NCBI GenBank assembly: GCA_913020295.1 | Contig: CAJWAA010000013.1 | Location: 1 to 64,000 of the forward strand | DNA from: an uncultured Flavobacteriaceae bacterium | Lineage (GTDB): Bacteria; Bacteroidota; Bacteroidia; Flavobacteriales; Flavobacteriaceae | Length of the DNA stretch: 64,000 bases | Direction: 5' to 3' | Part shown: positions 27,263 through 36,072 of the stretch, piece by piece | Layout: every line of letters starts with the position of its first letter | Position numbering within the stretch: the first letter of the stretch is position 1 | Position numbers and translations under genes: made by a program | Notes under the pieces: generated by a model | Seen by the model: the letters and a program-made list of their open reading frames with translations, nothing else | What the model was told of the DNA's origin: nothing | The model's database searches: none

Positions 27263-28309
27263 CTAACGATAAACCCGATTTCGATTGAGCCAATCTGTAT
27301 AGATTTTTTTATTCTTATTATGTTCCTTCCAATTTTTTGCGAACAAATGGTATCCTGGCTTATTTGGATTGGCTACAAAATACAAATACCGATGCTGTTC
27401 TGCATTCAAAACAGCTCTGATCGATGATATATCAGGCATAGTTATAGGCCCAGGGGGTAAGCCCTCGCATTGGTATGTATTGAATCGGGATTTAATCTTT
27501 AGGTCTTGATATAGTACCCTTTTGATGACAGTATCAAAATTCTTAAGTTTTAGTTTCATAGCATAGATGACAGTGGGATCGGCTTGTAACTTCATTTTTC
27601 TTTTCAATCGGTTGAGATAAACCCCCGCCACAAGAGGACGCTCATCAGCCTTTTGGGTTTCCTTCTGAACGATAGCCGCCAAACTAATCACCTCCAAAGG
27701 AGTCATACCCAAATCAACTAATTTCTCTTTTGTGTCGTCCAACCAAAAATTTTGATATGATTTCCACATTTTATCTCTAAAATTTTCGGCAGTTGTATTC
27801 CAGAAAAAATCATAACTATCAGGCAAATACATTCCCAATGCATTATCTATTGAAAATCCATTAGCCTTTAAAAAAATAGGATCCAAAAAAGCTTTCAAAA
27901 GTTCAATACTATCAGGTTCAATTTGTTGTGCGACCCTCCCCGCAAGATTTTCTATTCGCTCTTGATTGTTAAAAGTTACACGAACCGTAAGACTTTTTCC
28001 GCGTAGTGTATTAATGATCTCATTATTGTTACTCCCTTTTCTAAGGATAAATTTTCCAGACTTCACCCGTGTGAAATAACCTTTCTTAACCGCAGCTTTA
28101 CTAAAATCAGAGACGGATTTCAAAAACGGGGTCAATACTGATCTCACTTCATTAAAATTATCCCCCTCTTTAATAAACACATAAATCTTTTCTTGCTCAA
28201 AAATCGTATTATCCCAAAAAAATGTTCTTGAAAACATGTAAACAAAATAGAAACCCAATGCCAATCCGATCAGAACAATAATAGTCAGTATTTTTTTTCT
28301 GTATTTCAT
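27263..28309 (-). CDS. mltG: Endolytic transglycosylase MltG (YceG-like)
   Basis: Inner-membrane lytic transglycosylase that terminates nascent glycan strands in peptidoglycan. One N-terminal transmembrane helix (about residues 8-27), a LysM-like region, then the YceG domain. The catalytic glutamate lies in LAAIVQKETQKADERPLVAGVY, abbreviated here to IVQKET. QADPTVIYA and GLPPGPI are further conserved segments. The start overlaps the acetyltransferase stop by 4 nt; the minus-strand series dapF-GNAT-mltG links diaminopimelate and wall synthesis. Confidence 0.95.
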   Translation of the reverse strand: MKYRKKILTIIVLIGLALGFYFVYMFSRTFFWDNTIFEQEKIYVFIKEGDNFNEVRSVLTPFLKSVSDFSKAAVKKGYFTRVKSGKFILRKGSNNNEIINTLRGKSLTVRVTFNNQERIENLAGRVAQQIEPDSIELLKAFLDPIFLKANGFSIDNALGMYLPDSYDFFWNTTAENFRDKMWKSYQNFWLDDTKEKLVDLGMTPLEVISLAAIVQKETQKADERPLVAGVYLNRLKRKMKLQADPTVIYAMKLKLKNFDTVIKRVLYQDLKIKSRFNTYQCEGLPPGPITMPDISSIRAVLNAEQHRYLYFVANPNKPGYHLFAKNWKEHNKNKKIYTDWLNRNRVYR

Positions 28310-28827
28310 TCTATCAGTTTTTGATAAATGAATTCATCGTGATAACGACCCTCATAAAAATTCCAATCCTTCTTTTTTCCTGTGACATTATAACCTTTAC
28401 ACTCAAAAAGTCGGATACTGATTTTATTTTCTTTAGCAATGAAAGCATATAACTGATGTAACTGTAAGTGCTTTTGAGCATAAACATTAACTAAATCAAG
28501 AGCCGCACCCCCGTATCCTTTGGTTTTGTCTTGATCTCTGATGATCAACCCAACTCCTGCCCTGTGGTGTAAAGGTTCAAAGTCAAACAAATCAATAAAA
28601 CCAACTGGAATATCATCATCAACACATATAGTAAATTTTATTTGACGAATCTCAAAAATATCTTTGTGAGCATTAGCAATATACTTTTGAAGTAAATCTC
28701 TGGAGTATGGCTGCAAACGATTGGAATACTTCCATAGACTAACATCGTTTTCTAAATCAAATAAAAGGTCAATATCCTTTGGTTCTAGCGCCCTAAGGCT
28801 AACTTTTTCATTTTGAAGAAGAGTCAT
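28306..28827 (-). CDS. GNAT-family N-acetyltransferase
   Basis: A 173-residue acetyltransferase of the RimJ/SpeG-like type. It begins with VSLRALEPKDIDLLFDLEND, has the acetyl-CoA loop DQDKTKGYGGAAL and the C-terminal IRLFECKGYNVTGKKKDW. The ATG at 28827 (MTLLQNEK) is preferred to an upstream one at 28854. It overlaps the dapF end by 20 nt and mltG by 4 nt. The substrate is unknown. Confidence 0.9.
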   Translation of the reverse strand: MTLLQNEKVSLRALEPKDIDLLFDLENDVSLWKYSNRLQPYSRDLLQKYIANAHKDIFEIRQIKFTICVDDDIPVGFIDLFDFEPLHHRAGVGLIIRDQDKTKGYGGAALDLVNVYAQKHLQLHQLYAFIAKENKISIRLFECKGYNVTGKKKDWNFYEGRYHDEFIYQKLIE

Positions 28828-29608
28828 AAGTACTGAAATTACCAGAAAAAACAAAAGCTGCAGGACCTATTAATCGAATATTTTTGTACTGTCCCGAATC
28901 ATAATTAAAAGAAACTTGCAAATGTCCACCCAAAGCAATAATACCTATTACATTTTTAGTGGTTAATCCTGAGAAATGTGCTGCTATGGCAGCTGCAACT
29001 GCTCCGGTTCCACAAGCCAGGGTTTCATCCTCTACTCCCCTTTCATATGTTCTTATACAAAATTCATTTTCATTTACTTTTTCAACAAAATTAGCATTAG
29101 TGCCGGCCTCTAAATAAGGAGCACTATATCGAATGGCCGCCCCCTTGTCTTTTACATCAATGGCCGATATTTTATCAATAAATTCAATGTGATGAGGAGA
29201 CCCCGTATCCATAAATATGGCATTACCCCTTTTTTCAATTTCAAGTACATCACCCATCTCAATGCAAATATGACCATTATGAGAATTAGTAGCATTGTAT
29301 ATTCCATCTGATGTTTCGAAAGTACCTCGATCCTCAATAATTTTATGTTTTTTAGCAAAGGCGAACACACATCTACTCCCATTACCGCAAAGGCTACTTG
29401 GATAACCATCAGCATTGAAATAGAGCATTTTAAAATCCAACCGCTTTGAATTCCTAAGTAAAATTAATCCATCGGCACCGATACCAAAATTACGATCACA
29501 TAGTTTTTGAATCAAACTAATTTCTTTGTCGGGGAAATATTCTTTACGATCGTCTATTATTATAAAATCGTTACCTGTGCCCTGATATTTTTCGAACTGA
29601 AAATTCAT
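28808..29608 (-). CDS. dapF: Diaminopimelate epimerase
   Basis: Converts LL- to meso-diaminopimelate for peptidoglycan and lysine. The N-terminal KYQGTGNDFIIID is typical. The two catalytic cysteines are in SSLCGNGSRC (about residue 75) and ETLACGTGAVA (about 195-205). Length 266. It heads the dapF-GNAT-mltG series on the minus strand. Confidence 0.97.
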   Translation of the reverse strand: MNFQFEKYQGTGNDFIIIDDRKEYFPDKEISLIQKLCDRNFGIGADGLILLRNSKRLDFKMLYFNADGYPSSLCGNGSRCVFAFAKKHKIIEDRGTFETSDGIYNATNSHNGHICIEMGDVLEIEKRGNAIFMDTGSPHHIEFIDKISAIDVKDKGAAIRYSAPYLEAGTNANFVEKVNENEFCIRTYERGVEDETLACGTGAVAAAIAAHFSGLTTKNVIGIIALGGHLQVSFNYDSGQYKNIRLIGPAAFVFSGNFSTYDSSSK

Positions 29609-29689
29609 GATTCAAATTTAGGGAAATTTAACCGCAATAGAATCTGTTAAATAGTCGTTAAATGAAAGATCAGTATTGGATAGAATTTT

Positions 29690-29697
29690 TAATTTTG
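29690..29697 (+). promoter_or_regulatory. -7-like element upstream of htrA
   Basis: TAATTTTG matches TAnnTTTG and lies 23 bp before the htrA ATG. A TTG occurs only 11 bp upstream of it, too close for a good -33, so the call is weak. Confidence 0.3.
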
Positions 29698-29720
29698 TTC
29701 TAAAGAAAAAAATTGCAAAT

Positions 29721-31103
29721 ATGAAATCTACATTAAAAACCCTAGCGATCGGTGTTATAAGTGCATTGACGACATTGATTGCTTATGATTATTTCTCGAA
29801 TGAGAAAATTGAAATTGTAGAGAATGAGAAAGCTCAATTAATTCCGACAACTTACAGTTTCAATTCCAACAAAGTCGCTGCAGAAATGACTGATTTTACC
29901 CGAGCAGCAGAAAAAACAGTCAATGCTGTGGTTCACGTTAAAAATACGAGCATCCAAAAAGGAAATATCTCAGGTTGGTTGAGACAATTTTATGGCGATG
30001 ACTTTGATGAAAAAAGAGTAGGTACAGGTTCAGGTGTAATCGTCTCCCCAGATGGACTGATTATCACGAATTATCATGTGATAGAAGATGCTTCCGAAAT
30101 TGAGGTCACTTCTAACAAAAACAAGACCTATATGGCAGAGATAATTGGATCAGACCCAGCCACAGATTTGGCGGTTTTGAAAATAAAAACCAATGAGTCA
30201 TTACCCTTTATTCCGTTCGGTGATTCAGAATTAGCTCGTGTAGGAGAATGGGTATTGGCTGTAGGTAATCCCTTCAACCTCAATTCTACTGTAACTGCTG
30301 GGATCATCAGCGCCAAGTCGAGAGACCTAAACGAAAGAGATAGCAAAAATCAATCTTTTATTCAAACCGATGCCGCTGTAAATATGGGAAATAGCGGAGG
30401 CGCATTGGTCAATACTAATGGTGAGTTGATAGGAATTAATACTGCAATTTCTTCTATTACAGGTGGGTTTGTAGGATATTCATTTGCTGTACCAAGTAAT
30501 ATTGTCAGAAAAGTATTTGAGGATCTTATCGAGTATGGGAATGTTCAGAAAGGCCTACTTGGCGTCTCCGGCAGTGCACTTAATGCCGAATTGGCAGAAA
30601 AATTCGATATTAAGGAAACACAAGGTTTCCTTATCGGCGAAGTGATTGAGGGAATGGGAGCTTCTGAGGCTGGTTTAAAAAGTGGGGATATTGTCAAAAA
30701 AGTTGATGATGTAAAAATCAATACCTTCTCCGATTTGACAGGTTATCTCTCCACCAAAAGACCTGGTGAAAAAGTTCAGGTAACCTTCAGCAGAGACAAT
30801 TCCGAAAACAAAATCACCGTGACCCTCAAGAAGACGAATACTACTCAATTTTTAGGCATGTATCTCAAAAATATCAATTCTGAACAAAAGGAATACTTCG
30901 GTTTGGATCATGGTGTGATCGTCAAGGAATTAGCGAATCGCCGCTTATACGGTTATGGAATAGATGAAGGATTTGTTCTTTTAGAGATCAACAATATAAA
31001 AATTAAAGATGTATCTGATGTTGATTCCATAGACTTTAACGACCTGTCAAGTATTTTATTTCTAAAGCCAGATGGAGAAAGAGAAAGGATCATTTTTGAA
31101 TAA
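29721..31103 (+). CDS. degQ: HtrA/Deg-family periplasmic serine protease
   Basis: Periplasmic protease and chaperone of envelope quality control. The ATG at 29721 (MKSTLKTLAIG) gives a signal or anchor helix; an upstream frame start lacks sense. The trypsin-like domain has the catalytic His in IITNYHVIEDA, Asp in PATDLAVLKI and Ser in MGNSGGALV. Two PDZ regions follow; the second, at about residues 370-460, is divergent. The 460-residue length fits Bacteroidota Deg proteins. DegP, DegQ and DegS cannot be separated by sequence alone. Confidence 0.93.
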   Translation: MKSTLKTLAIGVISALTTLIAYDYFSNEKIEIVENEKAQLIPTTYSFNSNKVAAEMTDFTRAAEKTVNAVVHVKNTSIQKGNISGWLRQFYGDDFDEKRVGTGSGVIVSPDGLIITNYHVIEDASEIEVTSNKNKTYMAEIIGSDPATDLAVLKIKTNESLPFIPFGDSELARVGEWVLAVGNPFNLNSTVTAGIISAKSRDLNERDSKNQSFIQTDAAVNMGNSGGALVNTNGELIGINTAISSITGGFVGYSFAVPSNIVRKVFEDLIEYGNVQKGLLGVSGSALNAELAEKFDIKETQGFLIGEVIEGMGASEAGLKSGDIVKKVDDVKINTFSDLTGYLSTKRPGEKVQVTFSRDNSENKITVTLKKTNTTQFLGMYLKNINSEQKEYFGLDHGVIVKELANRRLYGYGIDEGFVLLEINNIKIKDVSDVDSIDFNDLSSILFLKPDGERERIIFE

Positions 31104-31181
31104 GAAAATCCTAAAAACTATATAACTGAAAAAATCTTTACCAAAAAAAACACTTAAATCTGAGGGTTTAATTTGACAAAA

Positions 31182-31202
31182 AAGAAAAAAAAGCTTTTTC
31201 TT
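31182..31202. terminator. AT-rich hairpin between convergent genes
   Basis: AAGAAAAA and TTTTTCTT are separated by five bases between the htrA end and the convergent DUF3500 gene's stop. The hairpin has A on one side and T on the other, so it could act in either direction, but it has only one G-C pair per arm and is weak evidence. Confidence 0.3.
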
Positions 31203-32205
31203 AATGCCCTTCCCGAAGATAGTGTTCGCGAATCAGATCCTTTCCGAAATCACCTTCGAATTCGCGCCAAACCGCATGGATATGGTTACCATTATTCTGG
31301 GAATTGTCGTATTCAATCAAAAAGTTTTGACCTTGAATGCGGTAATAGTGTGGATTTAATTTTTCAGTTTTTCCAGCCCAGCTGAAGGTAATTTCTTCCC
31401 AGTTTTCGTTATCCAGCAATTGGCGTGTTTTTTTACTGACAGGCTTTTCCATCCGATCTAGGTGGTGATAAACAATATTTCTGAGCAATTGCTGTTGTGG
31501 AGTTTTTAGTTTGCTGTAAGAAATCCCGTTATTTTGTATGAATTGAACATCTTCCTGATTACTTGTTAAAATCTCTCCATAGGTTTTGGAGCTAATCAGC
31601 GTAACAATTCTTTGTTTAGGGCTAAGGGAATTCACCAATTCCAAACCCAGGTTGTGGTCGTTTTTTAATACGATTTTCCCTTTATCGGGCCCATCCGGCA
31701 GAATGCCTGGGTTTGAGCCCCAAAAGGCCGGAGCAAATGAAATGGCTTTGGGGGTAATTGTAAAATTTAAAGAAATATGATGACCCTCAAAAGACCAAGA
31801 CCATAAGGAATCTTTTTGAGGGTTGCCGTAAAAGGCAATATAATATTTGCTGGAATCTCTCTTAGTAGGATTGTTTTCTACAACAGCCAAGTAGTTTTCC
31901 AGATCGATGATTTGTTGCATCTGATCATAACCGCTTTCGCTGAGGAAGTTGTCCAGCAAAGCAAAAGTTTTTTTGATCTGGTCCGGGTTCATCTCAGAAA
32001 GGGGAAGACCTTCTCGAGCAAATGAGTCGTGAGGCAGGTAATGCCATCGGGTTTTTGCAGGAGCATCAATGGCAAACAAAACTATATTTTTTTGGGAAAC
32101 AGATAGAGTGTTGAGTAATTCAGAAGCCAAATTGATTGGATCAAACGTATTTTGTGCAAAAGACCAACCCCATCCTAAAAAAAATATATAAAACAGTTTT
32201 TTCAT
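31201..32205 (-). CDS. DUF3500-family exported protein
   Basis: A 334-residue protein with a signal peptide ending in WSFAQ. I recognise DUF3500 from RTRWHYLP-like RWHYLPHDSFAREGLPL, LSESGYDQMQQIIDLE, YYIAFYGNP and the strongly conserved WSFEGHHISLNFT with GNHIHAVWREFEGDFG near the end. The repeated histidines suggest metal binding, which is an inference; no function is established for the family to my knowledge. It converges with htrA and probably has its own transcript. Confidence 0.85.
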   Translation of the reverse strand: MKKLFYIFFLGWGWSFAQNTFDPINLASELLNTLSVSQKNIVLFAIDAPAKTRWHYLPHDSFAREGLPLSEMNPDQIKKTFALLDNFLSESGYDQMQQIIDLENYLAVVENNPTKRDSSKYYIAFYGNPQKDSLWSWSFEGHHISLNFTITPKAISFAPAFWGSNPGILPDGPDKGKIVLKNDHNLGLELVNSLSPKQRIVTLISSKTYGEILTSNQEDVQFIQNNGISYSKLKTPQQQLLRNIVYHHLDRMEKPVSKKTRQLLDNENWEEITFSWAGKTEKLNPHYYRIQGQNFLIEYDNSQNNGNHIHAVWREFEGDFGKDLIREHYLREGH

Positions 32206-32520
32206 TTCAACAAAGATTATCTAAATGTACCAAATTTTTTGGGTAAGAATAAATAATCTCTTTAGAGTTAGATTTTTATAAAAGTATTATCCTAAGCATA
32301 ATTCATTATCTTATAAAGTTCACCATTTCGATTCCGCAAAGAATTGAGGCAATGATGTTTGTAGTGATTTTAAAATTTTATACAATCTGTTGACATTTAA
32401 TTGATTAATTGACAATTTTCGGGAGATCTTTTTAAAGAAAACATTATTCTTAGTTATGAGTTTAGAGATTCAATTAGTTCCTCAATACCAGTTTTTAATT
32501 TTGTAATAGATTAAAATGAA
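32206..32520. other. 315-bp intergenic region with one promoter-like motif
   Basis: Divergent gap between the DUF3500 gene and the acyltransferase-SGNH gene. It holds no ORF longer than about 18 codons, no hairpin with a T-run, and no RNA gene that I recognise. TAATTTTG at 32496-32503, 18 bp before the downstream start codon, matches the -7 consensus, with TTA rather than TTG 19 bp upstream. Confidence 0.6.
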
Positions 32521-33891
32521 ATGAAGGTCAAGGAAAGAGATAAGAAATTTCTATCGGCTTTAAAGAGAGTTTACCATTCGGTTTCGAAAGCTCCAGCTTC
32601 AGCTAGTCCTATGGAGGTAAGACAGATCTGTACTGATCTCATTCACGAGGCATTTTCACTGACCAACATCCAAATCAAAGGGTCAGAATATTTGCCATAT
32701 GAAAAGAACTCTATTTTTATTTATAATCATCTAAACAACCATTCTTACTACACCGAAGACGAGGGGTTTCAGATCACACTTGACAGTCATTTTATAAGCA
32801 GTATGGTTTTGTACAAATATTACAAGGATTCGGGCATTCGGGTGGTACGTCATTCGCTTCCAGAGGAAAAAAATCACAGGGCTTATTATGAAAGATTAAA
32901 ATACATTAGAGTTTACGCCAAAAAATTTCTACCTACTGGGCTTGGAGAGGATCAGATCAAATCGGTCAACAAAACTTTTTATCCTAAAGCTATGAAAAAC
33001 TTAAAACTAGGATCAGGATTGGTTTTTAGTCCCGAGGGAAATTCATATAAGACCGGAGACTCTCCAGGTGTCTTTAGACATGGGATCTTCAGATTGGCTT
33101 GTTGTATGGACCCTCAGCCTTTGATTGTTCCATTGGTTATGGCTAATTTTGATAAATTGGCCTCCAAGGATACTTTCAAATGTGAGATCAAGCCACCATT
33201 TCGTATGAGTGATATTGGAATAACAGACAAGAATGATAGAAACCTTCCCCAGGCTGTGGCATCTTTCAATGAGAAATATAAAAAATGGGTAAGTGTTCTA
33301 AAATCAGATAAAAAGGGTTTTGAATCTGAGATTGTCCAACTTGAAAAACGCGTAATTGAGAAAAAAAATCTAGATAATTTAGTGGTTTTTTATGGTAGCT
33401 CAACCATACGTTTGTGGAAAAGTATGGAAGAAGATTTTTCTGAAAGCAATACTCTAAACCTAGGTTTTGGAGGCGCTTTTATCGGTTCACTTTTACAACA
33501 TTTTGAACGTTTGTTTACTTTCGATGCACCTAAAGCTATTGTATTGTATCTGGGAGGCAATGATTTGAGTTTGGGATGGACAGCCTCAAAAATCGTCGAA
33601 AAAATCAAAATACTAATCTCCAAAATCCATCGAAAGTATCCTATAAGCACTATAATTAATCTCAGTATCAAGCCATCTATGGAGCGAGTCGAACAATTGG
33701 AACAAATTATTGAAATCAACAAGGCGATGGGGGTTATGTCTAAGGAAAATACTTTTTTAAAACATATTGATTTTTTTGATGATATAATGGAAGCAGGAAA
33801 AGTTAATCCACGCTATTTTCTTAAAGACGGCTTACACTTTAATGAGAATGGGTATAATGTTTTAAAAAATCACCTTAAACCACATTTGTAA
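32521..33891 (+). CDS. Acyltransferase (PlsC-like) fused to an SGNH/GDSL-type hydrolase
   Basis: A 456-residue, apparently soluble two-domain protein. Residues about 60-265 resemble glycerolipid acyltransferases: an NH-type motif IYNHLNNHS near residue 70, expanded before the acidic residue, and FSPEGNSYKTGD near 170, which corresponds to the EGTRS block, followed by PLVMAN. Residues about 285-456 form an SGNH hydrolase: YGSSTIRLW with the nucleophilic serine, LGFGGA, LGGNDLS, and DGLHFNENGY with the Asp-His pair. The combination would allow acyl transfer and deacylation in one polypeptide; the substrate is unknown. No signal peptide is present. Confidence 0.85.
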   Translation: MKVKERDKKFLSALKRVYHSVSKAPASASPMEVRQICTDLIHEAFSLTNIQIKGSEYLPYEKNSIFIYNHLNNHSYYTEDEGFQITLDSHFISSMVLYKYYKDSGIRVVRHSLPEEKNHRAYYERLKYIRVYAKKFLPTGLGEDQIKSVNKTFYPKAMKNLKLGSGLVFSPEGNSYKTGDSPGVFRHGIFRLACCMDPQPLIVPLVMANFDKLASKDTFKCEIKPPFRMSDIGITDKNDRNLPQAVASFNEKYKKWVSVLKSDKKGFESEIVQLEKRVIEKKNLDNLVVFYGSSTIRLWKSMEEDFSESNTLNLGFGGAFIGSLLQHFERLFTFDAPKAIVLYLGGNDLSLGWTASKIVEKIKILISKIHRKYPISTIINLSIKPSMERVEQLEQIIEINKAMGVMSKENTFLKHIDFFDDIMEAGKVNPRYFLKDGLHFNENGYNVLKNHLKPHL

Positions 33892-33937
33892 AATTCAGGT
33901 TTAATTAATCGTTTGGATAAATCTTAAAATATAAAAT

Positions 33938-36070
33938 TTACGGCTTAATTATTTTGAAGTCAGTCCTCCTATGTTGAGAATGTTCCTCTTCAGATAGTTT
34001 ACAACAATTACATTTATTAATCCAAACCTGAAAACCTTTTTTTCTAATTTTTTTTGCCATTTTTTGGGCTATAGAATAAGTGTTTGCCTGTCCTAGAATA
34101 AGATGGTATTGATCTTTTTCAGTCTTATTGACAATGATTTCATATCCTAGCTTCTGATATTTTTTTTGATGATGTATAGCATTGTTTAAATCTTTAAAAG
34201 AACCTCCTACGATTAAATAATCTAAAGTATTATTTCCAGAAATAGTATTTTCTCCATATCCCTTTCCAAAAATTCTATCGCTGTTTCCAATCTGTTTACT
34301 TACATAGTTAATGATGGTTTGATTCCTTTTTTGAGAGAGCTTTAAATTGTAATCTTTACTTCCCCTACAATCAGTATATGAACTTACCTCTATAATCATA
34401 TCTGGATTTTCCTTCATGGCGTCAACCAAAGTATCAACGCGATCCTTATAATCCTTTAATAAATTTGATTTGTTGAAGTCATAAAAAATAGGTAAAAAAG
34501 TTTTTTCCATGCTTGAAGTTAACTTTTCAATTGAAACTTCAGAACGCCTAAGTAAAACCTTTGTAGATGGGGATTTACCGTATTTACTTTTAATGATATA
34601 GGAGAAAGAATCTTTTACCTTTGAAGGATCCTCATTTTTGTATAGAAATGAACCATTACTGTTGAATTTTAATGTCCCATGATGGACATCATTGACAAGC
34701 TCAGCTTCTTTTGAAAATAAAGATGTTAGTGGATCATAACTCAACATTTCTAGGTTGTCATTTTTTAGAACCCCATTTTGAGACATGATTAATGTGTCAA
34801 TGGGGTTATAAATATAATGATCCTCTATACCCGATAATTTGGGTGTGAATTTAAATACATAAATATCGTCTTCTAAGTCATCAGTATTACGATTTGAGCT
34901 CATCATACCATATTCGAGTTGATCACTGAGTGAGAAGGAAAAATCATCCAATTTGCTTTGAAATGGAGCGGGTAAATTCATCACATACCATCTCACATCG
35001 ATGGTGTTAATGGCCAATTTGAGAGATAAGCCTCCATCATCAGCTTTACTGCTGTAAAAAAGGTGATTTTTGCCGAATGCAAAAGGGAAAACTTCATCTC
35101 TAGTGGAATTGATATCGGGTCCAAGATTTACCGGTAAACCATATTTTTCATCACCTAGAATATCAACATAATACAAATCCATCCCTCCAAACCCACCAGG
35201 ACGATCACTGGCAAAATATAACCTTTGATTTTGTAAATTCACAGAAGGGTGTATAGTTGAGTAACCTTTCAGATTGAATGGGAGGGCATGTGCAATTGGT
35301 TTTTTATTAATGTTATAATTAAAGCTATAGAGGTCTAGCTGAATAGTTTTTTGTTTTTGAGAACTTTTAGAACTCCTTGTAAAATAAAGAATTTGGTTAA
35401 GGCCATCCCAACTCGAGGGTCCATCTTGAAATACAGAATTTATTCCTAATTCAAAAGCTTTTGGTGATTGGGCTTGAAGATTTTTGGAGTCCCACTCTGC
35501 CTTATATAAGTTGTATATTGGGGTTCTTGAAATAATTTTTTTACTTAAACCTTTAGTGAACTCTTTAGATTGATTTTTCGTGTATATTAATAAATTTTTA
35601 TCATTAAAATTAATCACATGGGCCCCGAATTCCGATCCCTCTGTATTGAGAGCTAAGGGAACCAATTTGTATAAGGGATTAACTGGATCAATAGGTTTAT
35701 GGGAGTATTCTTCTATAGGTAATCGAATGGCTTTCCTTCGGTATTCATCTCTCAACTTTACATCATTGGAAAGATAAGAAGCAAAGTAGTAGTAATCTTT
35801 TACAAAGGCAGAATCGGAGTCTACCAGGGGTTTTAGGGTTCTTGCTGCCTCTTCTAGTTGTCCCCTTTGGGCATAAACCCTGGAAAAGTTTCTTCTCGAC
35901 TTAAGAGGTATGGATTCTCCCATTTTAGAGTAGAGAGAAAATGCTTTATCGAAGTCTTTATTCATAAAATAATAATCCGCCCACTCCAAAATACGATTGT
36001 TTCTAGTAGAATTTTGTCCCATTAAACCATGACAAAAAAACAATCCGAGTAGCAGCAATAGGGTTCTCAT
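33938..36070 (-). CDS. OmpA-family protein with WD40-like, cadherin-like and inserted SPOR domain (T9SS-associated)
   Basis: A 710-residue exported protein (signal peptide ending HGLMGQ). The order is TPR-like helices (20-120), WD40-like/PD40 beta-propeller (about 220-400, with RLYFASDRPGGFGGMDLYY), a cadherin- or VCBS-like domain (about 420-508, NGVLKNDN, HGTLKFNSNGSFLY), and an OmpA C-terminal domain. OmpA starts FYDFNKSNL (528) and has the peptidoglycan-binding Asp and Arg in SYTDCRG and QKRNQ. It is interrupted after GYGEN by about 70 residues matching SPOR (YLIVGGSFKDLNNA to GFQVWI), then resumes EEHSQHRRTDFKI. It follows the PorP/SprF gene after 2 bp and probably anchors that complex to the wall. 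Confidence 0.88.
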   Translation of the reverse strand: MRTLLLLLGLFFCHGLMGQNSTRNNRILEWADYYFMNKDFDKAFSLYSKMGESIPLKSRRNFSRVYAQRGQLEEAARTLKPLVDSDSAFVKDYYYFASYLSNDVKLRDEYRRKAIRLPIEEYSHKPIDPVNPLYKLVPLALNTEGSEFGAHVINFNDKNLLIYTKNQSKEFTKGLSKKIISRTPIYNLYKAEWDSKNLQAQSPKAFELGINSVFQDGPSSWDGLNQILYFTRSSKSSQKQKTIQLDLYSFNYNINKKPIAHALPFNLKGYSTIHPSVNLQNQRLYFASDRPGGFGGMDLYYVDILGDEKYGLPVNLGPDINSTRDEVFPFAFGKNHLFYSSKADDGGLSLKLAINTIDVRWYVMNLPAPFQSKLDDFSFSLSDQLEYGMMSSNRNTDDLEDDIYVFKFTPKLSGIEDHYIYNPIDTLIMSQNGVLKNDNLEMLSYDPLTSLFSKEAELVNDVHHGTLKFNSNGSFLYKNEDPSKVKDSFSYIIKSKYGKSPSTKVLLRRSEVSIEKLTSSMEKTFLPIFYDFNKSNLLKDYKDRVDTLVDAMKENPDMIIEVSSYTDCRGSKDYNLKLSQKRNQTIINYVSKQIGNSDRIFGKGYGENTISGNNTLDYLIVGGSFKDLNNAIHHQKKYQKLGYEIIVNKTEKDQYHLILGQANTYSIAQKMAKKIRKKGFQVWINKCNCCKLSEEEHSQHRRTDFKIIKP

Positions 36071-36072
36071 AA

